Below are positions 36,978 through 46,598 of a stretch of 64,000 nucleotides of DNA, piece by piece. The stretch is from contig CALXPQ010000003.1 in the NCBI GenBank assembly GCA_944390485.1, positions 62,001 through 126,000 of the forward strand. The letters run 5' to 3'. Position 1 is the first letter of the stretch. Each line of letters starts with the position of its first letter. The notes below the pieces were generated by a model that was not told where the DNA came from, searched no databases, and saw only the letters and a program-made list of their open reading frames with translations. Made by a program: the position numbers and the translations under genes. The DNA is from Veillonellales bacterium (GTDB lineage: Bacteria > Bacillota > Negativicutes > Veillonellales > Dialisteraceae).

Positions 36978-37281
36978 AAAGGCCATCTACCAGTTCCTCG
37001 GGCTGGCGCAGAAGGCGGGATTCCTCCTGTCGGGAAGCGATCAGCTCACGGACGGACTGAGACATAAAAAAGGGACGCTGCTCCTCATCACGGAGGACGC
37101 GTCGGAGCGAACGGCCGGGGAGTACAGGGCCATGGCGGAACGGAACCGCATCCCCTGGAGGCTCTTTGGTGAGAAGGAAAAATTGGGACGGGCTCTGGGC
37201 AAGGGAGTACGGACAGCCGTACTGGTCACGGACAGCGGATTCGCCAAGGCGGTCTGCCGGAAGCTGGACGCCGGTCGTTAG
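36970..37281 (+). CDS. L7Ae/L30e-type K-turn RNA-binding protein (YlxQ)
   Basis: The 103-residue protein has the L7Ae fold: [26 protein letters not shown], then the LLLITEDAS strand. YlxQ-type proteins bind kink-turn RNA. It overlaps rnpM by 8 bases and ends at the infB ribosome site. Confidence 0.92.
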   Translation: MNEKAIYQFLGLAQKAGFLLSGSDQLTDGLRHKKGTLLLITEDASERTAGEYRAMAERNRIPWRLFGEKEKLGRALGKGVRTAVLVTDSGFAKAVCRKLDAGR

Positions 37282-37291
37282 GAGGATGCGT

Positions 37292-39820
37292 ATGCAGAAA
37301 TACAGAATCTACGAATTATCCAAGATGTATGGGAAGACGAACGAGGAGGTCATCGGCGTTTTGAAGAAGCACAACTACGAAGTGAGCAAAGCCGCCAACA
37401 GCGTCGATGAAAAGGCCAAGGACATCCTCGAACGCGAATTCTCCGGAAAGAAGCCGGCGAAGAAGCCCGTATTCCGCACGGTGAAGTTCGACAGCAAGGG
37501 CCGCCCGCAGGACGGGAAGCGTTCGCAGGGGCAGGGGAACTTCTCCTCGTCCTACTCCACGGACCGGGCGGAAGCGGATGCGCATGCCGCGAAGGCCCAG
37601 GCCGCGCTGAAGAAGGACGCGGCGCCGGCACCGGCTCAGGCAGCTGCGCCGGCGGAAGCGAAGCCCGCGGCCCGTGCGGAGACCCGTCCGGCACAGCGTC
37701 AGGACCGCCGGCAGGACAATCGTCCGAATAATGGCGGCCGTCCGCAGAAGAACGACAGCCGTCCGGCGCAGCGTCAGGACCGCCGGCAGGACAGCCGTCC
37801 GGGCAATGGCGGCCGTCCGCAGAGAAGCGGCGGCCCGCAGCGTCCGGGAGACCGCCCGAAGGCAGGCTTCGGCGCGAACCGTCCGAAACCGGCCGCAGCG
37901 CCCGCTCCGGCACCGGCGCAGGATACGCGCCGCGACGCCAAGCCGGCGAAGAAGAGCAAGAAGGACTATGAACGCAGCCGGAGGGAAAAGGAAGGGACCT
38001 CCCTCATGGCGCAGTCCATGAAGCAGAACAAGAAAAAGAAGCATGTGGCGGAAAAGAAGGCCGTGTCCTATCCGACGGAAGTGACGCTCCCGCCGAGCGT
38101 CACCGTGAAGGAGCTGGCGGAGCTCTTCGGCCGCGAAGTGAGCGAGATCATCATGCGCCTCATGAAGCTGGGCATCATGGCGACGATCAATCAGAACGTC
38201 GACCCCGATGCGGCGGCGCTCCTGGCGGACGATTTCGGCATCACGCTCCTCGAACCGGAGAAGACCGTCGATCCCACGGAATACGTGCCTACGCCGGACG
38301 ATCCGCGCTTCCTGAAGCCGCGCCCGCCGGTGGTCACCATCATGGGCCACGTCGACCACGGCAAGACCACCCTGCTGGATGCGCTCCGCGAGACGAACGT
38401 CGCAGCGCATGAAGCGGGCGGCATCACCCAGCGCATCGGCGCGTACCAGATCCGCTACAAGAACCAGAAGATCACCTTCCTCGACACGCCGGGGCACGAA
38501 GCGTTCACCGCCATGCGGAACCGCGGCGCGCAGATCACGGATATCGCGGTCATCATCGTCGCCGCCGACGACGGCGTCATGCCGCAGACCATCGAAGCGA
38601 TCAACCACGCGAAGAGCGCGAAGGTGCCGATCCTCGTGGCCATCAATAAGATCGACAAGCCCGGCGCGAACCCGGACCACATCAAGGAAGAGCTCTCCCA
38701 TCAGGGCCTCATCTCCGAAGACTGGGGCGGCGACGTCATCATGGTGCCGATCTCCGCGAAGAAGCGCATCGGCCTGGACGACCTGCTGGACAACATCCTG
38801 CTCCTGGCGGAAATGGAAGAACTGAAAGCGAATCCGCGCCGCGAAGCGTACGGCGTCGTCGTGGAAGCGCAGCTCGACAAGGGCCGCGGCCCGGTGATGA
38901 ACGTGCTCGTGCAGAACGGCACCCTCCACGTGGGCGACGGCATCCTCGCCGGCAAATGCTGGGGCAAGGTGCGCGCCATGGCCAATGAGAACGGCCGCAA
39001 GCTGAAATCGGCCGAACCGTCCGCCCCGGCGGAAGTGCTCGGCATGAGCGGCGTGCCGGAAGCGGGCGACCATTTCTACGTCATGGACGAGAGAAAAGCC
39101 CGCGAGATCGCGGAAATGAGAGCAGTCCGCGCGAAGGAAGCGGAACGGAGCCAGGTCCAGAAGATCACCCTCGACAATATCTTCGAGAAGATCAAGGAAG
39201 GGGAAATGAAGGAACTGGACATCATCATCAAGGCCGACGTCCAGGGCTCGGTGGAAGCGCTGCAGCAGTCGCTCCTCAATATCAAGAGCGAGAAGGTGCG
39301 CATCTCCGTGGTGCATTCCGCCGTCGGCGCCATCAGCGAATCCGACGTGATGCTCGCCTCCGCGTCGAACGCGCTCATCATCGGCTTCAACGTGCGGCCT
39401 GACGCGAACGCCCGGAAGATCGCCGAGCAGGAAAAGGTGGACATCCGCCTGTACCGCGTCATCTACGACGTCATCAACGATGTGAAGGCCGCCATGGCAG
39501 GGCTCCTCGCGCCGACCATCAAGGAAGTGCTCCTCGGCCATGCGGAAGTCCGTCAGGTCATCCACACGCCGAAGGTCATCGTCGCTGGCTCCTACGTGCT
39601 GGACGGCAAGATCACGAGCAACTGCCAGATCCGCATCGTCCGCGACGGCATCGTCATCCACGAAGGCAAGATGGCCTCGCTGCGCCGTTTCAAGGACGAC
39701 GTGAAGGAAGTCTCCGAAGGCTACGAATGCGGCATCGCGATCGACAACTACCGCGACGTGAAGGAAGGCGACCAGCTGGAAGCCTTCAAGCTGCAGGAAG
39801 AAGCAGCGGAGCTGGAATAA
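37292..39820 (+). CDS. infB: Translation initiation factor IF-2
   Basis: The 842-residue GTPase delivers initiator tRNA. The N-terminal IF2N module ([25 protein letters not shown]) is followed by a disordered Arg/Gln/Asn/Pro-rich linker (about 75-230) containing two near-identical 25-residue repeats. A second IF2N-like module and the G domain come next, with G1 GHVDHGKTT (about 350-358), TPGHEAF, NKID, and finally beta barrels and the C-terminal fMet-tRNA-binding domain. ATG 37292 is six bases after GGAGG; the ATG at 37286 is too close. Confidence 0.97.
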   Translation: MQKYRIYELSKMYGKTNEEVIGVLKKHNYEVSKAANSVDEKAKDILEREFSGKKPAKKPVFRTVKFDSKGRPQDGKRSQGQGNFSSSYSTDRAEADAHAAKAQAALKKDAAPAPAQAAAPAEAKPAARAETRPAQRQDRRQDNRPNNGGRPQKNDSRPAQRQDRRQDSRPGNGGRPQRSGGPQRPGDRPKAGFGANRPKPAAAPAPAPAQDTRRDAKPAKKSKKDYERSRREKEGTSLMAQSMKQNKKKKHVAEKKAVSYPTEVTLPPSVTVKELAELFGREVSEIIMRLMKLGIMATINQNVDPDAAALLADDFGITLLEPEKTVDPTEYVPTPDDPRFLKPRPPVVTIMGHVDHGKTTLLDALRETNVAAHEAGGITQRIGAYQIRYKNQKITFLDTPGHEAFTAMRNRGAQITDIAVIIVAADDGVMPQTIEAINHAKSAKVPILVAINKIDKPGANPDHIKEELSHQGLISEDWGGDVIMVPISAKKRIGLDDLLDNILLLAEMEELKANPRREAYGVVVEAQLDKGRGPVMNVLVQNGTLHVGDGILAGKCWGKVRAMANENGRKLKSAEPSAPAEVLGMSGVPEAGDHFYVMDERKAREIAEMRAVRAKEAERSQVQKITLDNIFEKIKEGEMKELDIIIKADVQGSVEALQQSLLNIKSEKVRISVVHSAVGAISESDVMLASASNALIIGFNVRPDANARKIAEQEKVDIRLYRVIYDVINDVKAAMAGLLAPTIKEVLLGHAEVRQVIHTPKVIVAGSYVLDGKITSNCQIRIVRDGIVIHEGKMASLRRFKDDVKEVSEGYECGIAIDNYRDVKEGDQLEAFKLQEEAAELE

Positions 39821-39847
39821 TACCGCCCACGGGCGGCAGTCCCGCAG

Positions 39848-39875
39848 TGCGCCGCCGTACCAGGCGGCGCATTTT
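39848..39875 (+). terminator. Weak terminator or attenuator between infB and rbfA
   Basis: TGCGCCGCC-gtacca-GGCGGCGCA is a strong stem but is followed by only four T. It would allow partial read-through to rbfA. Confidence 0.5.
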
Positions 39876-39895
39876 CATCGCATAAAGGAGATACC

Positions 39896-40261
39896 ATGTC
39901 TGAATTACGAGTCAGAAAGATCCAGGAATTCATCAAGCAGGAAGTGGGGCAGATGCTGCTCCGCGACCTGAAAGACCCGCGCCTCGGATTCATCACCGTC
40001 ACCGGCGTGAAGCTCACCGGCGACCTCCGGGAAGCGGTCATCTACGTGAGCCTCTTCGGGAAAGAAGAGGAAAAGAAAGCCTCTATGGAGGCGCTGAATC
40101 AGGCGAAGGGCTTCATCCGCCGCGAACTGGGGCAGCGGCTCAAAGTATACTACACGCCCACCATCGCCTTCGAGGAGGATACCTCCCTCGACTACGGCAT
40201 GCACATCGACGGCCTGCTGAAAAAGATCCGGAAAGAAGAGAAAACCGATGAAGATCAGTAA
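39896..40261 (+). CDS. rbfA: Ribosome-binding factor A
   Basis: The 121-residue KH-like protein matures 16S rRNA. It has RVRKIQEFIKQEVGQMLLRDLKDPRLGFITVTGV and YYTPTIAFEEDTSLDYGMHID. AAAGGAG lies before the ATG. It overlaps the DHH gene by 14 bases. Confidence 0.96.
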   Translation: MSELRVRKIQEFIKQEVGQMLLRDLKDPRLGFITVTGVKLTGDLREAVIYVSLFGKEEEKKASMEALNQAKGFIRRELGQRLKVYYTPTIAFEEDTSLDYGMHIDGLLKKIRKEEKTDEDQ

Positions 40262-41189
40262 AGAAGAAGCGGCGCAGTTCCTCCGGGACCATGAGCGGTT
40301 CCTCCTCGTGGGGCACATCCACGCCGACGGAGACGACATCGGCTCGATCCTCGCGCTGCACCATGCGCTCGTGCATCTGGGAAAATCCGCGGATATGGTC
40401 ATCGCGGACGGCGTGCCGGAGCGGTTCCGCTTCCTCGCGGGGACGGAAGAGATCCAGACCTCCATCCCCGAAGGGGCGGACTACGATGCGCTCGTCTTCA
40501 CGGACCTGTCGAACATCGAGCGCGGCGGGGATTTCGCATTCCCGAAGGTGCCGAGCCTCTGCATCGACCACCACATTTCCAATACGGAGTACACCGACTA
40601 TCTTTGGCTCCGCGCGGACTACGCCGCCACGGCGGAGCTCCTGGCGGAACTCTTCCTCGACGGGGATTTCCCGCTGGACAAAGAAGCGCGGGACGCCCTC
40701 TACATGGGCATCGGCACGGACAGCGGGTTCTTCAAGTTCAGCAACACGTCCGCCCACACGCTCCTCATGGCGTCGCGGCTCGTGGAGGGCGGCGCGGAGC
40801 CGGCTTTCATCTCGAATCACCTCGACGTGACGACGAAAGTCTCCATGGAAGTGTACCGCCGCGTGCTGGACACGCTCCACTACGCCTGCGGCGGGAAGAT
40901 CGGCCTCGCGGCCATGGACGAGACCTCCATGGCGATGGACGGGGAAAATTCCGATTACTACGTGAGCATCCCCCGGCGGGTGGAGGGCGTGGAGATCGGC
41001 GTCCTCTTCAAGGCGGACGGCCCGGAGGTGACGCGCCTCTCCCTGCGGTCCCGGGAATACGCGAACGTATCGGAGCTGGCGGCGGAGTTCGGCGGCGGCG
41101 GCCACGTCCGCGCGGCGGGCTGCACCATCCGCCTGCCCATGGCAGAGGCGGAGAAGGCCTTCCTCGCGGCGGCGGAGAAATATCTCTGA
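40248..41189 (+). CDS. DHH-family phosphoesterase, NrnA-like
   Basis: The 313-residue protein has the DHH motifs GHIHADGDDIGS (H23, D27, D29), FTDLSN, CIDHHISN (D107-H109), and C-terminal DHHA1 with GGGGHVRAAG. NrnA-type enzymes degrade nanoRNA and pAp, or linear pApA from c-di-AMP. Its place between rbfA and truB is conserved in Firmicutes. One-base overlap with truB. Confidence 0.93.
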   Translation: MKISKEEAAQFLRDHERFLLVGHIHADGDDIGSILALHHALVHLGKSADMVIADGVPERFRFLAGTEEIQTSIPEGADYDALVFTDLSNIERGGDFAFPKVPSLCIDHHISNTEYTDYLWLRADYAATAELLAELFLDGDFPLDKEARDALYMGIGTDSGFFKFSNTSAHTLLMASRLVEGGAEPAFISNHLDVTTKVSMEVYRRVLDTLHYACGGKIGLAAMDETSMAMDGENSDYYVSIPRRVEGVEIGVLFKADGPEVTRLSLRSREYANVSELAAEFGGGGHVRAAGCTIRLPMAEAEKAFLAAAEKYL

Positions 41190-42040
41190 TGGACGGCGTG
41201 CTCAATGTGCTGAAACCGGCGGGCATGACCTCCTTCGACGTGATTGCCTGCCTGCGGCGCGTGTACGGGCAGAAGAAGATCGGCCACGGCGGCACCCTCG
41301 ATCCGCTCGCGGCGGGCGTGCTGCCGGTCTTCCTCGGCCGGGCGGCGCGGCTTATCGAGTATGCTCCCATCCGCCGGAAGACCTACGAGGCGGAGTTCCT
41401 CATGGGCTTCGAGACGGATACGGAGGACGTGTCCGGCCGCATCACGGCGCGGGGCGGGGTTCTCGCGGACCGGGACGCCTGGGAGCGGGCCGCGGCGGCC
41501 TTCCGCGGGCCTATCCGGCAGGTGCCGTCTCTTTATTCAGCCAAGCAGATCGGCGGGCGGCGCGCCTACGACCTCGCCCGTGAAGGGAAGGACGTGCAGC
41601 TCCCCGCGAAGGACGTGGAAATCTTCGAGCTCTGCATCCGGGAGGTGCGGCCGCCGTACCTGCGCCTCTCCGTGACGTGCTCGTCCGGCACGTACGTGCG
41701 GGCGCTGGGGCGCGATATGGGGCGCGCGGCGGGCTGTCCGCTCACCATGTCCTTCCTCGTGCGCACCGTCATGGGGCCTTTCGCCATCGGGGAGGCGAAG
41801 ACCCTCGAAGAAATCGAGACGGACCCGCAGGGGGCGCTCCTGAAGGACCTGAGGATGCTCCTGTCGGAGCTGCCGGCGCTCACCCTCTCCGCGGCGGAAG
41901 CGGCGGACTTCCTCGCGGGGAAGCGGCTCCGCACGGCAGCGGACGACGCTGACGCGGCGGCGGCGTACGGGCCGCAGGGCTTCCTCGGCATCGCGGCGGT
42001 CCGGCGGGGCGTCATCCATCCGAAAAAAGTATTTTCCTGA
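41189..42040 (+). CDS. truB: tRNA pseudouridine-55 synthase
   Basis: The 283-residue enzyme makes the T-loop pseudouridine. Its N-terminus MDGVLNVLKPAGMTSFDV and GHGGTLDPLA (catalytic D38) are canonical, along with VTCSSGTYVRALGRD. It starts on the last base of the DHH gene stop codon. Confidence 0.96.
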   Translation: MDGVLNVLKPAGMTSFDVIACLRRVYGQKKIGHGGTLDPLAAGVLPVFLGRAARLIEYAPIRRKTYEAEFLMGFETDTEDVSGRITARGGVLADRDAWERAAAAFRGPIRQVPSLYSAKQIGGRRAYDLAREGKDVQLPAKDVEIFELCIREVRPPYLRLSVTCSSGTYVRALGRDMGRAAGCPLTMSFLVRTVMGPFAIGEAKTLEEIETDPQGALLKDLRMLLSELPALTLSAAEAADFLAGKRLRTAADDADAAAAYGPQGFLGIAAVRRGVIHPKKVFS

Positions 42041-42055
42041 GACGGCGGTGATTCG

Positions 42056-43006
42056 ATGAAACTGTTGCGCAGTCTGACGGACGTGCGAGATTTCGGGCCG
42101 CTCGTCCTCGCGGCGGGATTCTTCGACGGATTCCACCGGGGGCACCGGGCGGTGCTCGGCGAAGCGCGGCGCATGGCGGAGCAGCTGGGTGCGCGGCCTG
42201 GCGTGGTGACCTTCTCGCCCCATCCGGGGATGGTGCTCTTCCCGGACCGGCCGGTGCGCCTCCTCCAGACGGAAGAAGAAAAAGAAGCGGTCATGGCGGA
42301 GCTCGGCATGGCGCTCGCGGTCATCCTGCGGCCCACGAAAGAATTCCTCGCCGAGTCGGCGGAGGATTTCCTCCGGAGCCTCGAAGCCGTGCCGGACCTC
42401 CGGGGCGTGGTGTGCGGAGAGAACTTCACCTTCGGCGCGGGCGCGGCGGGCACGCCGGAGACGATCCGCGCATGGTTCGCCGGTACGGACACGGCGGTGT
42501 CGGTGGTGCCGCTCACGCGGAGCCCGGCCATCGGCGGGCGGGTCGTCAGCAGCACGGAGATCCGCCGGCTCGTCGAGGCGGGGGACATGCGCACCGCCGG
42601 GGCGCTCCTCGCCCGGCCGTACACCCTCTCCGGCGGCGTCGGGCGGGGTTTCCGCCGGGGCACGGACGACACGGGCTTCCCCACGGCGAACCTTGTCTTC
42701 GGACCGGAGCGCGTCCTCCCCGCAGACGGCGTGTACGCTGCCTTCGCGGTCATCCGCGGCCGGCGCTGGCCGGCGGTGACGAACGTGGGGACGAATCCCA
42801 CCTACGGCAACGCGGCGCGCACCGTGGAGACATTCATCCTCCATTTCTCGGAGGACATCTACGGCGAAGCGTTCGCAGTGGAATTCGTGGAGCGCCTCCG
42901 CGGCGAGATCCGCTTCCCCTCCGCGGCGGCCCTCGCGGCGCAGATCGCGGAGGACGTAAAGAGGGCGGAGCAGCTCCTCGCCGGAGAAATGGAAAAAGAA
43001 GGATAG
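42056..43006 (+). CDS. ribF: Riboflavin kinase / FAD synthetase
   Basis: This 316-residue bifunctional enzyme makes FMN and FAD. The N-terminal adenylyltransferase has AAGFFDGFHRGHRAVL; the C-terminal kinase has GVGRGFRRGTDDTGFPTANL and VTNVGTNPTYGN. It ends the nusA operon. The usual rpsO neighbour is missing, and a terminator overlaps the stop. Confidence 0.96.
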   Translation: MKLLRSLTDVRDFGPLVLAAGFFDGFHRGHRAVLGEARRMAEQLGARPGVVTFSPHPGMVLFPDRPVRLLQTEEEKEAVMAELGMALAVILRPTKEFLAESAEDFLRSLEAVPDLRGVVCGENFTFGAGAAGTPETIRAWFAGTDTAVSVVPLTRSPAIGGRVVSSTEIRRLVEAGDMRTAGALLARPYTLSGGVGRGFRRGTDDTGFPTANLVFGPERVLPADGVYAAFAVIRGRRWPAVTNVGTNPTYGNAARTVETFILHFSEDIYGEAFAVEFVERLRGEIRFPSAAALAAQIAEDVKRAEQLLAGEMEKEG

Positions 43007-43033
43007 AGCGGACAGGCTCCGTCCTTCTTTTTT
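42997..43033 (+). terminator. Terminator of the nusA-infB operon
   Basis: AGAAGGA/TCCTTCT with an inner GAGC/GCTC stem, then a T run. The 5' arm is inside the last ribF codons. Confidence 0.8.
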
Positions 43034-43041
43034 GCGCCTGT

Positions 43042-43049
43042 GGTATACT
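43042..43049 (+). promoter_or_regulatory. Extended -10 element for the SUFU-domain gene
   Basis: TGGTATACT-type extended -10 just after the terminator. A second TATACT lies near 43077. No clear -35. Confidence 0.45.
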
Positions 43050-43110
43050 GGATGACAGAATCTTTACAGACAGCCTGTATACTGCATGAAAAACGCACTG
43101 CGGAGGACCT

Positions 43111-43773
43111 ATGACAAAAAATGAATTCATGAGAAAACTGGCGGCCGATCCGCACTGGGCGCCCGGCTGGGACGCCATCGAAGCGGAATTTGCCCGGCTC
43201 TATCCCGGCGCGGCGCCGCAGCATTTCGCCACAGCCGTGGAGGCGCGGGTTGCGCTCGGCGGGGACCAGTACCTGGACGGCTACTCCTTCTATCCCTCGC
43301 CGAAAGGCTATCTCCACATCGTCACTTTCGGCCTGTCCGAGCTCTACGGCGAGAAGCGCGCCTTCGGCGGCCAGTGGAGCGGGAAAGGCTGTGAGCTCAC
43401 CATGAAGGTGCATGAAAAGGCGGCGGGGGACGCGCTCTGGGCGTGCGACCTCCTGTCGGCCATCGCCAAATGGGTGCACGGCGGCCATCGCCGCCTCACG
43501 CCGTATCAGATCCTCGCGGGCGCGGACCTGGGCATCTCGAAGGCGACCGATACCCCTGTGGCGGCGGTGCTCCTCATCCCCGACACGGAAGCGGAGACGC
43601 TGCAGACCGTGTACGGCACGGTGCAGTTCCTCCAGGTGCTCGCCCTCACGAAGCATCAGGCGGACCGCCTCCTCACAGGCGCGGGTGTGCGCGAAGTCTA
43701 CGAAAAGGAAATGAAGCCCCTCGTGGGCGACGGCTGCTTCGACTGGCAGAACGGCGCAGGGGAAACAGAATAA
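43111..43773 (+). CDS. Suppressor-of-fused (SUFU) domain protein
   Basis: The 220-residue protein has the SUFU-family layout: APGWDAIEAEFARLYPGAAPQHFAT, then GDQYLDGYSFY, HIVTFGLSELY, and WSGKGCELTMKV. Animal SUFU binds Gli factors. Bacterial members are often predicted immunity proteins of polymorphic toxins, or unknown. No toxin-like gene is adjacent here, and the gene stands alone between terminators. No signal peptide, so cytosolic. Confidence 0.8.
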   Translation: MTKNEFMRKLAADPHWAPGWDAIEAEFARLYPGAAPQHFATAVEARVALGGDQYLDGYSFYPSPKGYLHIVTFGLSELYGEKRAFGGQWSGKGCELTMKVHEKAAGDALWACDLLSAIAKWVHGGHRRLTPYQILAGADLGISKATDTPVAAVLLIPDTEAETLQTVYGTVQFLQVLALTKHQADRLLTGAGVREVYEKEMKPLVGDGCFDWQNGAGETE

Positions 43774-43784
43774 GAACGAAAAGG

Positions 43785-43809
43785 GACCGGCACGGCCGGT
43801 CTTTTTTTC
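43785..43809 (+). terminator. Intrinsic terminator of the SUFU-domain gene
   Basis: GACCGGC-ac-GGCCGGTC type hairpin followed by seven T. Confidence 0.85.
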
Positions 43810-43862
43810 ATGCGCCCGGCAGAGGCCCATGATAGAATCAGAAGAGAAAGGAGGCGGCGGAA

Positions 43863-44528
43863 ATGAAAATGAAATGGCGGAGGGCGGCGCTGATCCTGGC
43901 GCTTGCGCTGGCGGCCGGGGCAGGCGGCGTGCACGCAGAGGCCGTCCGGCCGCCGGATGAGCCGCCTGCCGTCGCAGAGGGACGCCGCATGGCGGAGCAG
44001 ATGCGGACCATGGCGGGCAGCGAAGCCTGGGTCCGCTTCCACGGGCGGCCGGGGCCGGAGGTGCGGGCACTCCTGGCGGAGGCCGGCGGGACGGAAGACG
44101 ATGCGCTGACGGCGGTCTATCGGGTGAGGCTGTCGGACGGCGCGGTGCGTCTCCTTTCCGGCGGCCGCCCGCTGGAGACGCTGCCGGCCTCTCTGCGGGA
44201 GCAGGGCCGGCGGAACGGGGAGCGGGCCGCGGGGATGTTCCTCAATTCGCTGGAAGGCACGCGCGCCGTGGCGGCGGCCGGACTGTGCGCCGCCGAGGAA
44301 GCCTTCGTGGACAGGACGCTGGACGGCTCGGCCATGTACCTGTACGTGTACCGGCATTCGGCTCCGGTGCTCGTGACGTTCCTCGAGGGCAGAGAGCATG
44401 CGGTCCTCGCCTCCGGCTGCTTCCTGTTCGGCTGGACGGGCGAAGCGCTCGATACAGAAGACGCCGTGCGGGAGTCGTTCCACGGATTCTTCGAGGGGAT
44501 CGAAACCGTTTCCGGCGGGGCGGAATGA
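43863..44528 (+). CDS. Secreted protein of unknown function
   Basis: The 221-residue protein has a clear signal peptide (about 1-25, ending VHA-EA). No cysteine lipobox is present, so it should be free in the periplasm. The mature part is alpha/beta with YRVRLSDGAVRLLSGG and MYLYVYRHSAPVLVTF segments. I do not recognise a family. A TGATAGAAT extended -10 lies about 30 bases upstream, and AAAGGAGG precedes the ATG. Confidence 0.65.
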   Translation: MKMKWRRAALILALALAAGAGGVHAEAVRPPDEPPAVAEGRRMAEQMRTMAGSEAWVRFHGRPGPEVRALLAEAGGTEDDALTAVYRVRLSDGAVRLLSGGRPLETLPASLREQGRRNGERAAGMFLNSLEGTRAVAAAGLCAAEEAFVDRTLDGSAMYLYVYRHSAPVLVTFLEGREHAVLASGCFLFGWTGEALDTEDAVRESFHGFFEGIETVSGGAE

Positions 44529-44536
44529 AGGAGATA

Positions 44537-44561
44537 AGGGACCGGCGGGGGCCGTCTTTTT
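44537..44561 (+). terminator. Probable terminator after the secreted unknown
   Basis: ACCGGC-ggg-GGCCGT imperfect hairpin followed by TTTTT. Confidence 0.55.
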
Positions 44562-44594
44562 CCGCGCCGCTCTGTGCGGCGGCCGCCGGTATGC

Positions 44595-44600
44595 TACAAT
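44595..44600 (+). promoter_or_regulatory. Extended -10 element for the UPF0173 gene
   Basis: TGCTACAAT ending at 44600, 44 bases before the ATG. No clear -35. Confidence 0.5.
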
Positions 44601-44643
44601 ACAGGTAAGAAACCATCAGTTGGATATGAAGGAGGGACTTCCC

Positions 44644-45315
44644 ATGAAACTCACATTTTACGGCCATGCGTGCTTCCTGATCGACACGGGCAGGGAAAAG
44701 CTGCTCTTCGATCCGTTCCTCACGGGGAACGGCAGCGCTTCCATCCGCGCGGAGGACGTGGACTGCGACTACATCCTGCTCTCTCACGCGCACGGGGACC
44801 ACTTCGGCGACGCGGACGCCATCGCGGCGCGCACGGGCGCGGCGGTCGTCGCAGTGCCGGAGGTGCTGGGCCTCTTCGAGCACGCGCCGAAGACGGCGTG
44901 GCCCATGAATCTCGGCGGGAGCCTCGCGCTGCCCTTCGGCCGGGTGCACATGGTGCCGGCGCTCCACAGCTCCGGCGTGGCGGGCGGCGTGGCCTGCGGC
45001 TTCCTCATCTGCTTTGCGGACGGCGTGAACGTGTACTACTCCGGCGACACAGCGCTCTTCGGCGACATGGCGCTCATCGGACGGAAAGCGCCCATCCACT
45101 ACGCGGTGCTCCCCATCGGGGACAATTACACCATGGGCCCGGCGGACGCAGTGGAAGCGGCAAAGCTCCTCGGCGCGGCGCGGGTCATTCCCATCCATTA
45201 CAATACCTGGCCGGTCATCGCCCAGGACCCGGCGGTCTTCGCGGCGCTCGCGGAGAAAGCCGGCGTGGCGCCTCACGTGCTGGCGCCGGGTGAAACGCTC
45301 ACGCTTGAAAAATGA
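44644..45315 (+). CDS. UPF0173 metal-dependent hydrolase
   Basis: The 223-residue metallo-beta-lactamase-fold protein starts MKLTFYGHACFLID and has SHAHGDHFGD (H48, H50, D52, H53), then SGDTALFGDM and PIHYNTWP. It is related to UlaG. The substrate of UPF0173 members is not established. The ATG follows GGAGGGA. Confidence 0.88.
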   Translation: MKLTFYGHACFLIDTGREKLLFDPFLTGNGSASIRAEDVDCDYILLSHAHGDHFGDADAIAARTGAAVVAVPEVLGLFEHAPKTAWPMNLGGSLALPFGRVHMVPALHSSGVAGGVACGFLICFADGVNVYYSGDTALFGDMALIGRKAPIHYAVLPIGDNYTMGPADAVEAAKLLGAARVIPIHYNTWPVIAQDPAVFAALAEKAGVAPHVLAPGETLTLEK

Positions 45316-45321
45316 TAAAAA

Positions 45322-45358
45322 GAGAAAGGCAGGGGGCTTCGGCCTCCTGTCTTTTTCT
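45322..45358 (+). terminator. Intrinsic terminator of the UPF0173 gene
   Basis: AGGCAGGgGGC-ttc-GGCcTCCTGTCT hairpin with a wobble pair, followed by TTTTT. Confidence 0.7.
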
Positions 45359-45426
45359 ACGCCCGCGCGGGCGGCGGAGACGGCAGCCGCAGCGGCCGCG
45401 GAAGGCAGAAAAAACGGGAGATTTCC

Positions 45427-45455
45427 TTGACAAGGGGGGAGGGGAATGGTATTCT
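45427..45455 (+). promoter_or_regulatory. Heat-shock operon promoter
   Basis: TTGACA (45427-45432) and TATTCT (45450-45455) with 17-base spacing. The expected start site falls just before the CIRCE element. Confidence 0.85.
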
Positions 45456-45468
45456 TGTAATGTACAAG

Positions 45469-45495
45469 TTAGCACTCGTAATGAGTGAGTGCTAA
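45469..45495 (+). promoter_or_regulatory. CIRCE operator (HrcA binding site)
   Basis: The perfect 27-base element TTAGCACTC-N9-GAGTGCTAA. HrcA binds it and represses the hrcA-grpE-dnaK-dnaJ operon until heat or misfolded protein titrates GroEL. It covers the transcription start region. Confidence 0.98.
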
Positions 45496-45509
45496 TAATC
45501 AGGTGATGA

Positions 45510-46568
45510 ATGATGACAGCACGAAGAAATGCAGACCCGGCGGACGCCGGGATGAACGACAGAAAAAAGAGAATACTTTGGGCTGTAGTACAGGATTATG
45601 TGTCGTCCGCAGAACCGGTGGGGTCCCGCACCATCGCAAAGAACTACGATCTGGGTGTGTCGAGCGCCACGATCCGCAACGAGATGCAGGACCTGGGCGA
45701 TGAAGGCTACCTCGAGCAGCCCCACACCTCGGCGGGGCGCATCCCGTCCATCAAGGGATACCGCTTCTATGTGGACTGCCTCATGGAGCCGTCCCGCCTG
45801 ACCGGCGAGGAGGAGGAACGCCTCACCCACATGATCGCCGACCAGACGACGAAGGTGGACGAGATCTTCCGCAATATGGCGCGGGTGGTGTCGTCCCTCA
45901 CGCAGACCCTCTCCGTGGCGGCGCGGCAGACGCGCCGGAGCTGCACCTTCAATTACATCCGCTTCCTGCCCCTCGACGGGCAGCGGGCGATCCTGCTCGT
46001 AGTGACGCAGGAAGGGCGCGTGTCGAATACGGTGGTGAACATCCCGCCGGGCTCGTCCATCGACGAGCTGCAGCTCCTCGCGGACCGGCTGAACCATTTC
46101 CTCCACGGGAAAGACATCAGCGCCGCGGACGAGCAGACGATCCTCGCCTTCCAGAAAGATGTGGAGCGGGACCTCACCCCGTTCAGCCGTATCTTCGTAT
46201 CGCTCCGCCGGTCGCTCGCGCCGAAGCAGAAAGTCTACAGCGGCGGCGCGGCGGGCCTCATCCGCCAGCCGGAATTCCAGAATGTGGAAAAGATGCAGGA
46301 CATCCTGAACCTCCTCGAGGAGCGGGACCTGCTGCACAGCATCCTGGACACGGCCATGGACCGGCCCATCGCGGTGCGCATCGGCTCGGAAAATCCGGAC
46401 AAGTCGCTCGCCGATCTGTCCATCGTGAAGGCGCAGTTCCAGGTGGGCGGCGAAGTGATCGGCACCATGGCCGTCATCGGCCCCACGCGCATGGAGTACG
46501 GCCGGGTCATCGGGCTCCTGTACTTCATGCAGAAACATCTGGAGCATATGCTGAAAAATAAGGAATAA
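45510..46568 (+). CDS. hrcA: Heat-inducible repressor HrcA
   Basis: The 352-residue repressor has an N-terminal winged helix with GSRTIAKNYDLGVSSATIRNEMQDLGDEGYLEQPHTSAGRIPS, a GAF-like middle domain, and the closing YGRVIGLLYFM strand. ATG 45510 follows a weak AGGTG site. It autoregulates through the CIRCE element in front. Confidence 0.97.
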   Translation: MMTARRNADPADAGMNDRKKRILWAVVQDYVSSAEPVGSRTIAKNYDLGVSSATIRNEMQDLGDEGYLEQPHTSAGRIPSIKGYRFYVDCLMEPSRLTGEEEERLTHMIADQTTKVDEIFRNMARVVSSLTQTLSVAARQTRRSCTFNYIRFLPLDGQRAILLVVTQEGRVSNTVVNIPPGSSIDELQLLADRLNHFLHGKDISAADEQTILAFQKDVERDLTPFSRIFVSLRRSLAPKQKVYSGGAAGLIRQPEFQNVEKMQDILNLLEERDLLHSILDTAMDRPIAVRIGSENPDKSLADLSIVKAQFQVGGEVIGTMAVIGPTRMEYGRVIGLLYFMQKHLEHMLKNKE

Positions 46569-46598
46569 CAGAGATTCTGAGATAGAGGAGGTCTATCC

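Noticed and set aside
37316..39661. 781-codon frame opposite infB
   Set aside because: High GC leaves long antisense frames open; the product is His/Arg/Asp-rich nonsense and infB is certain.
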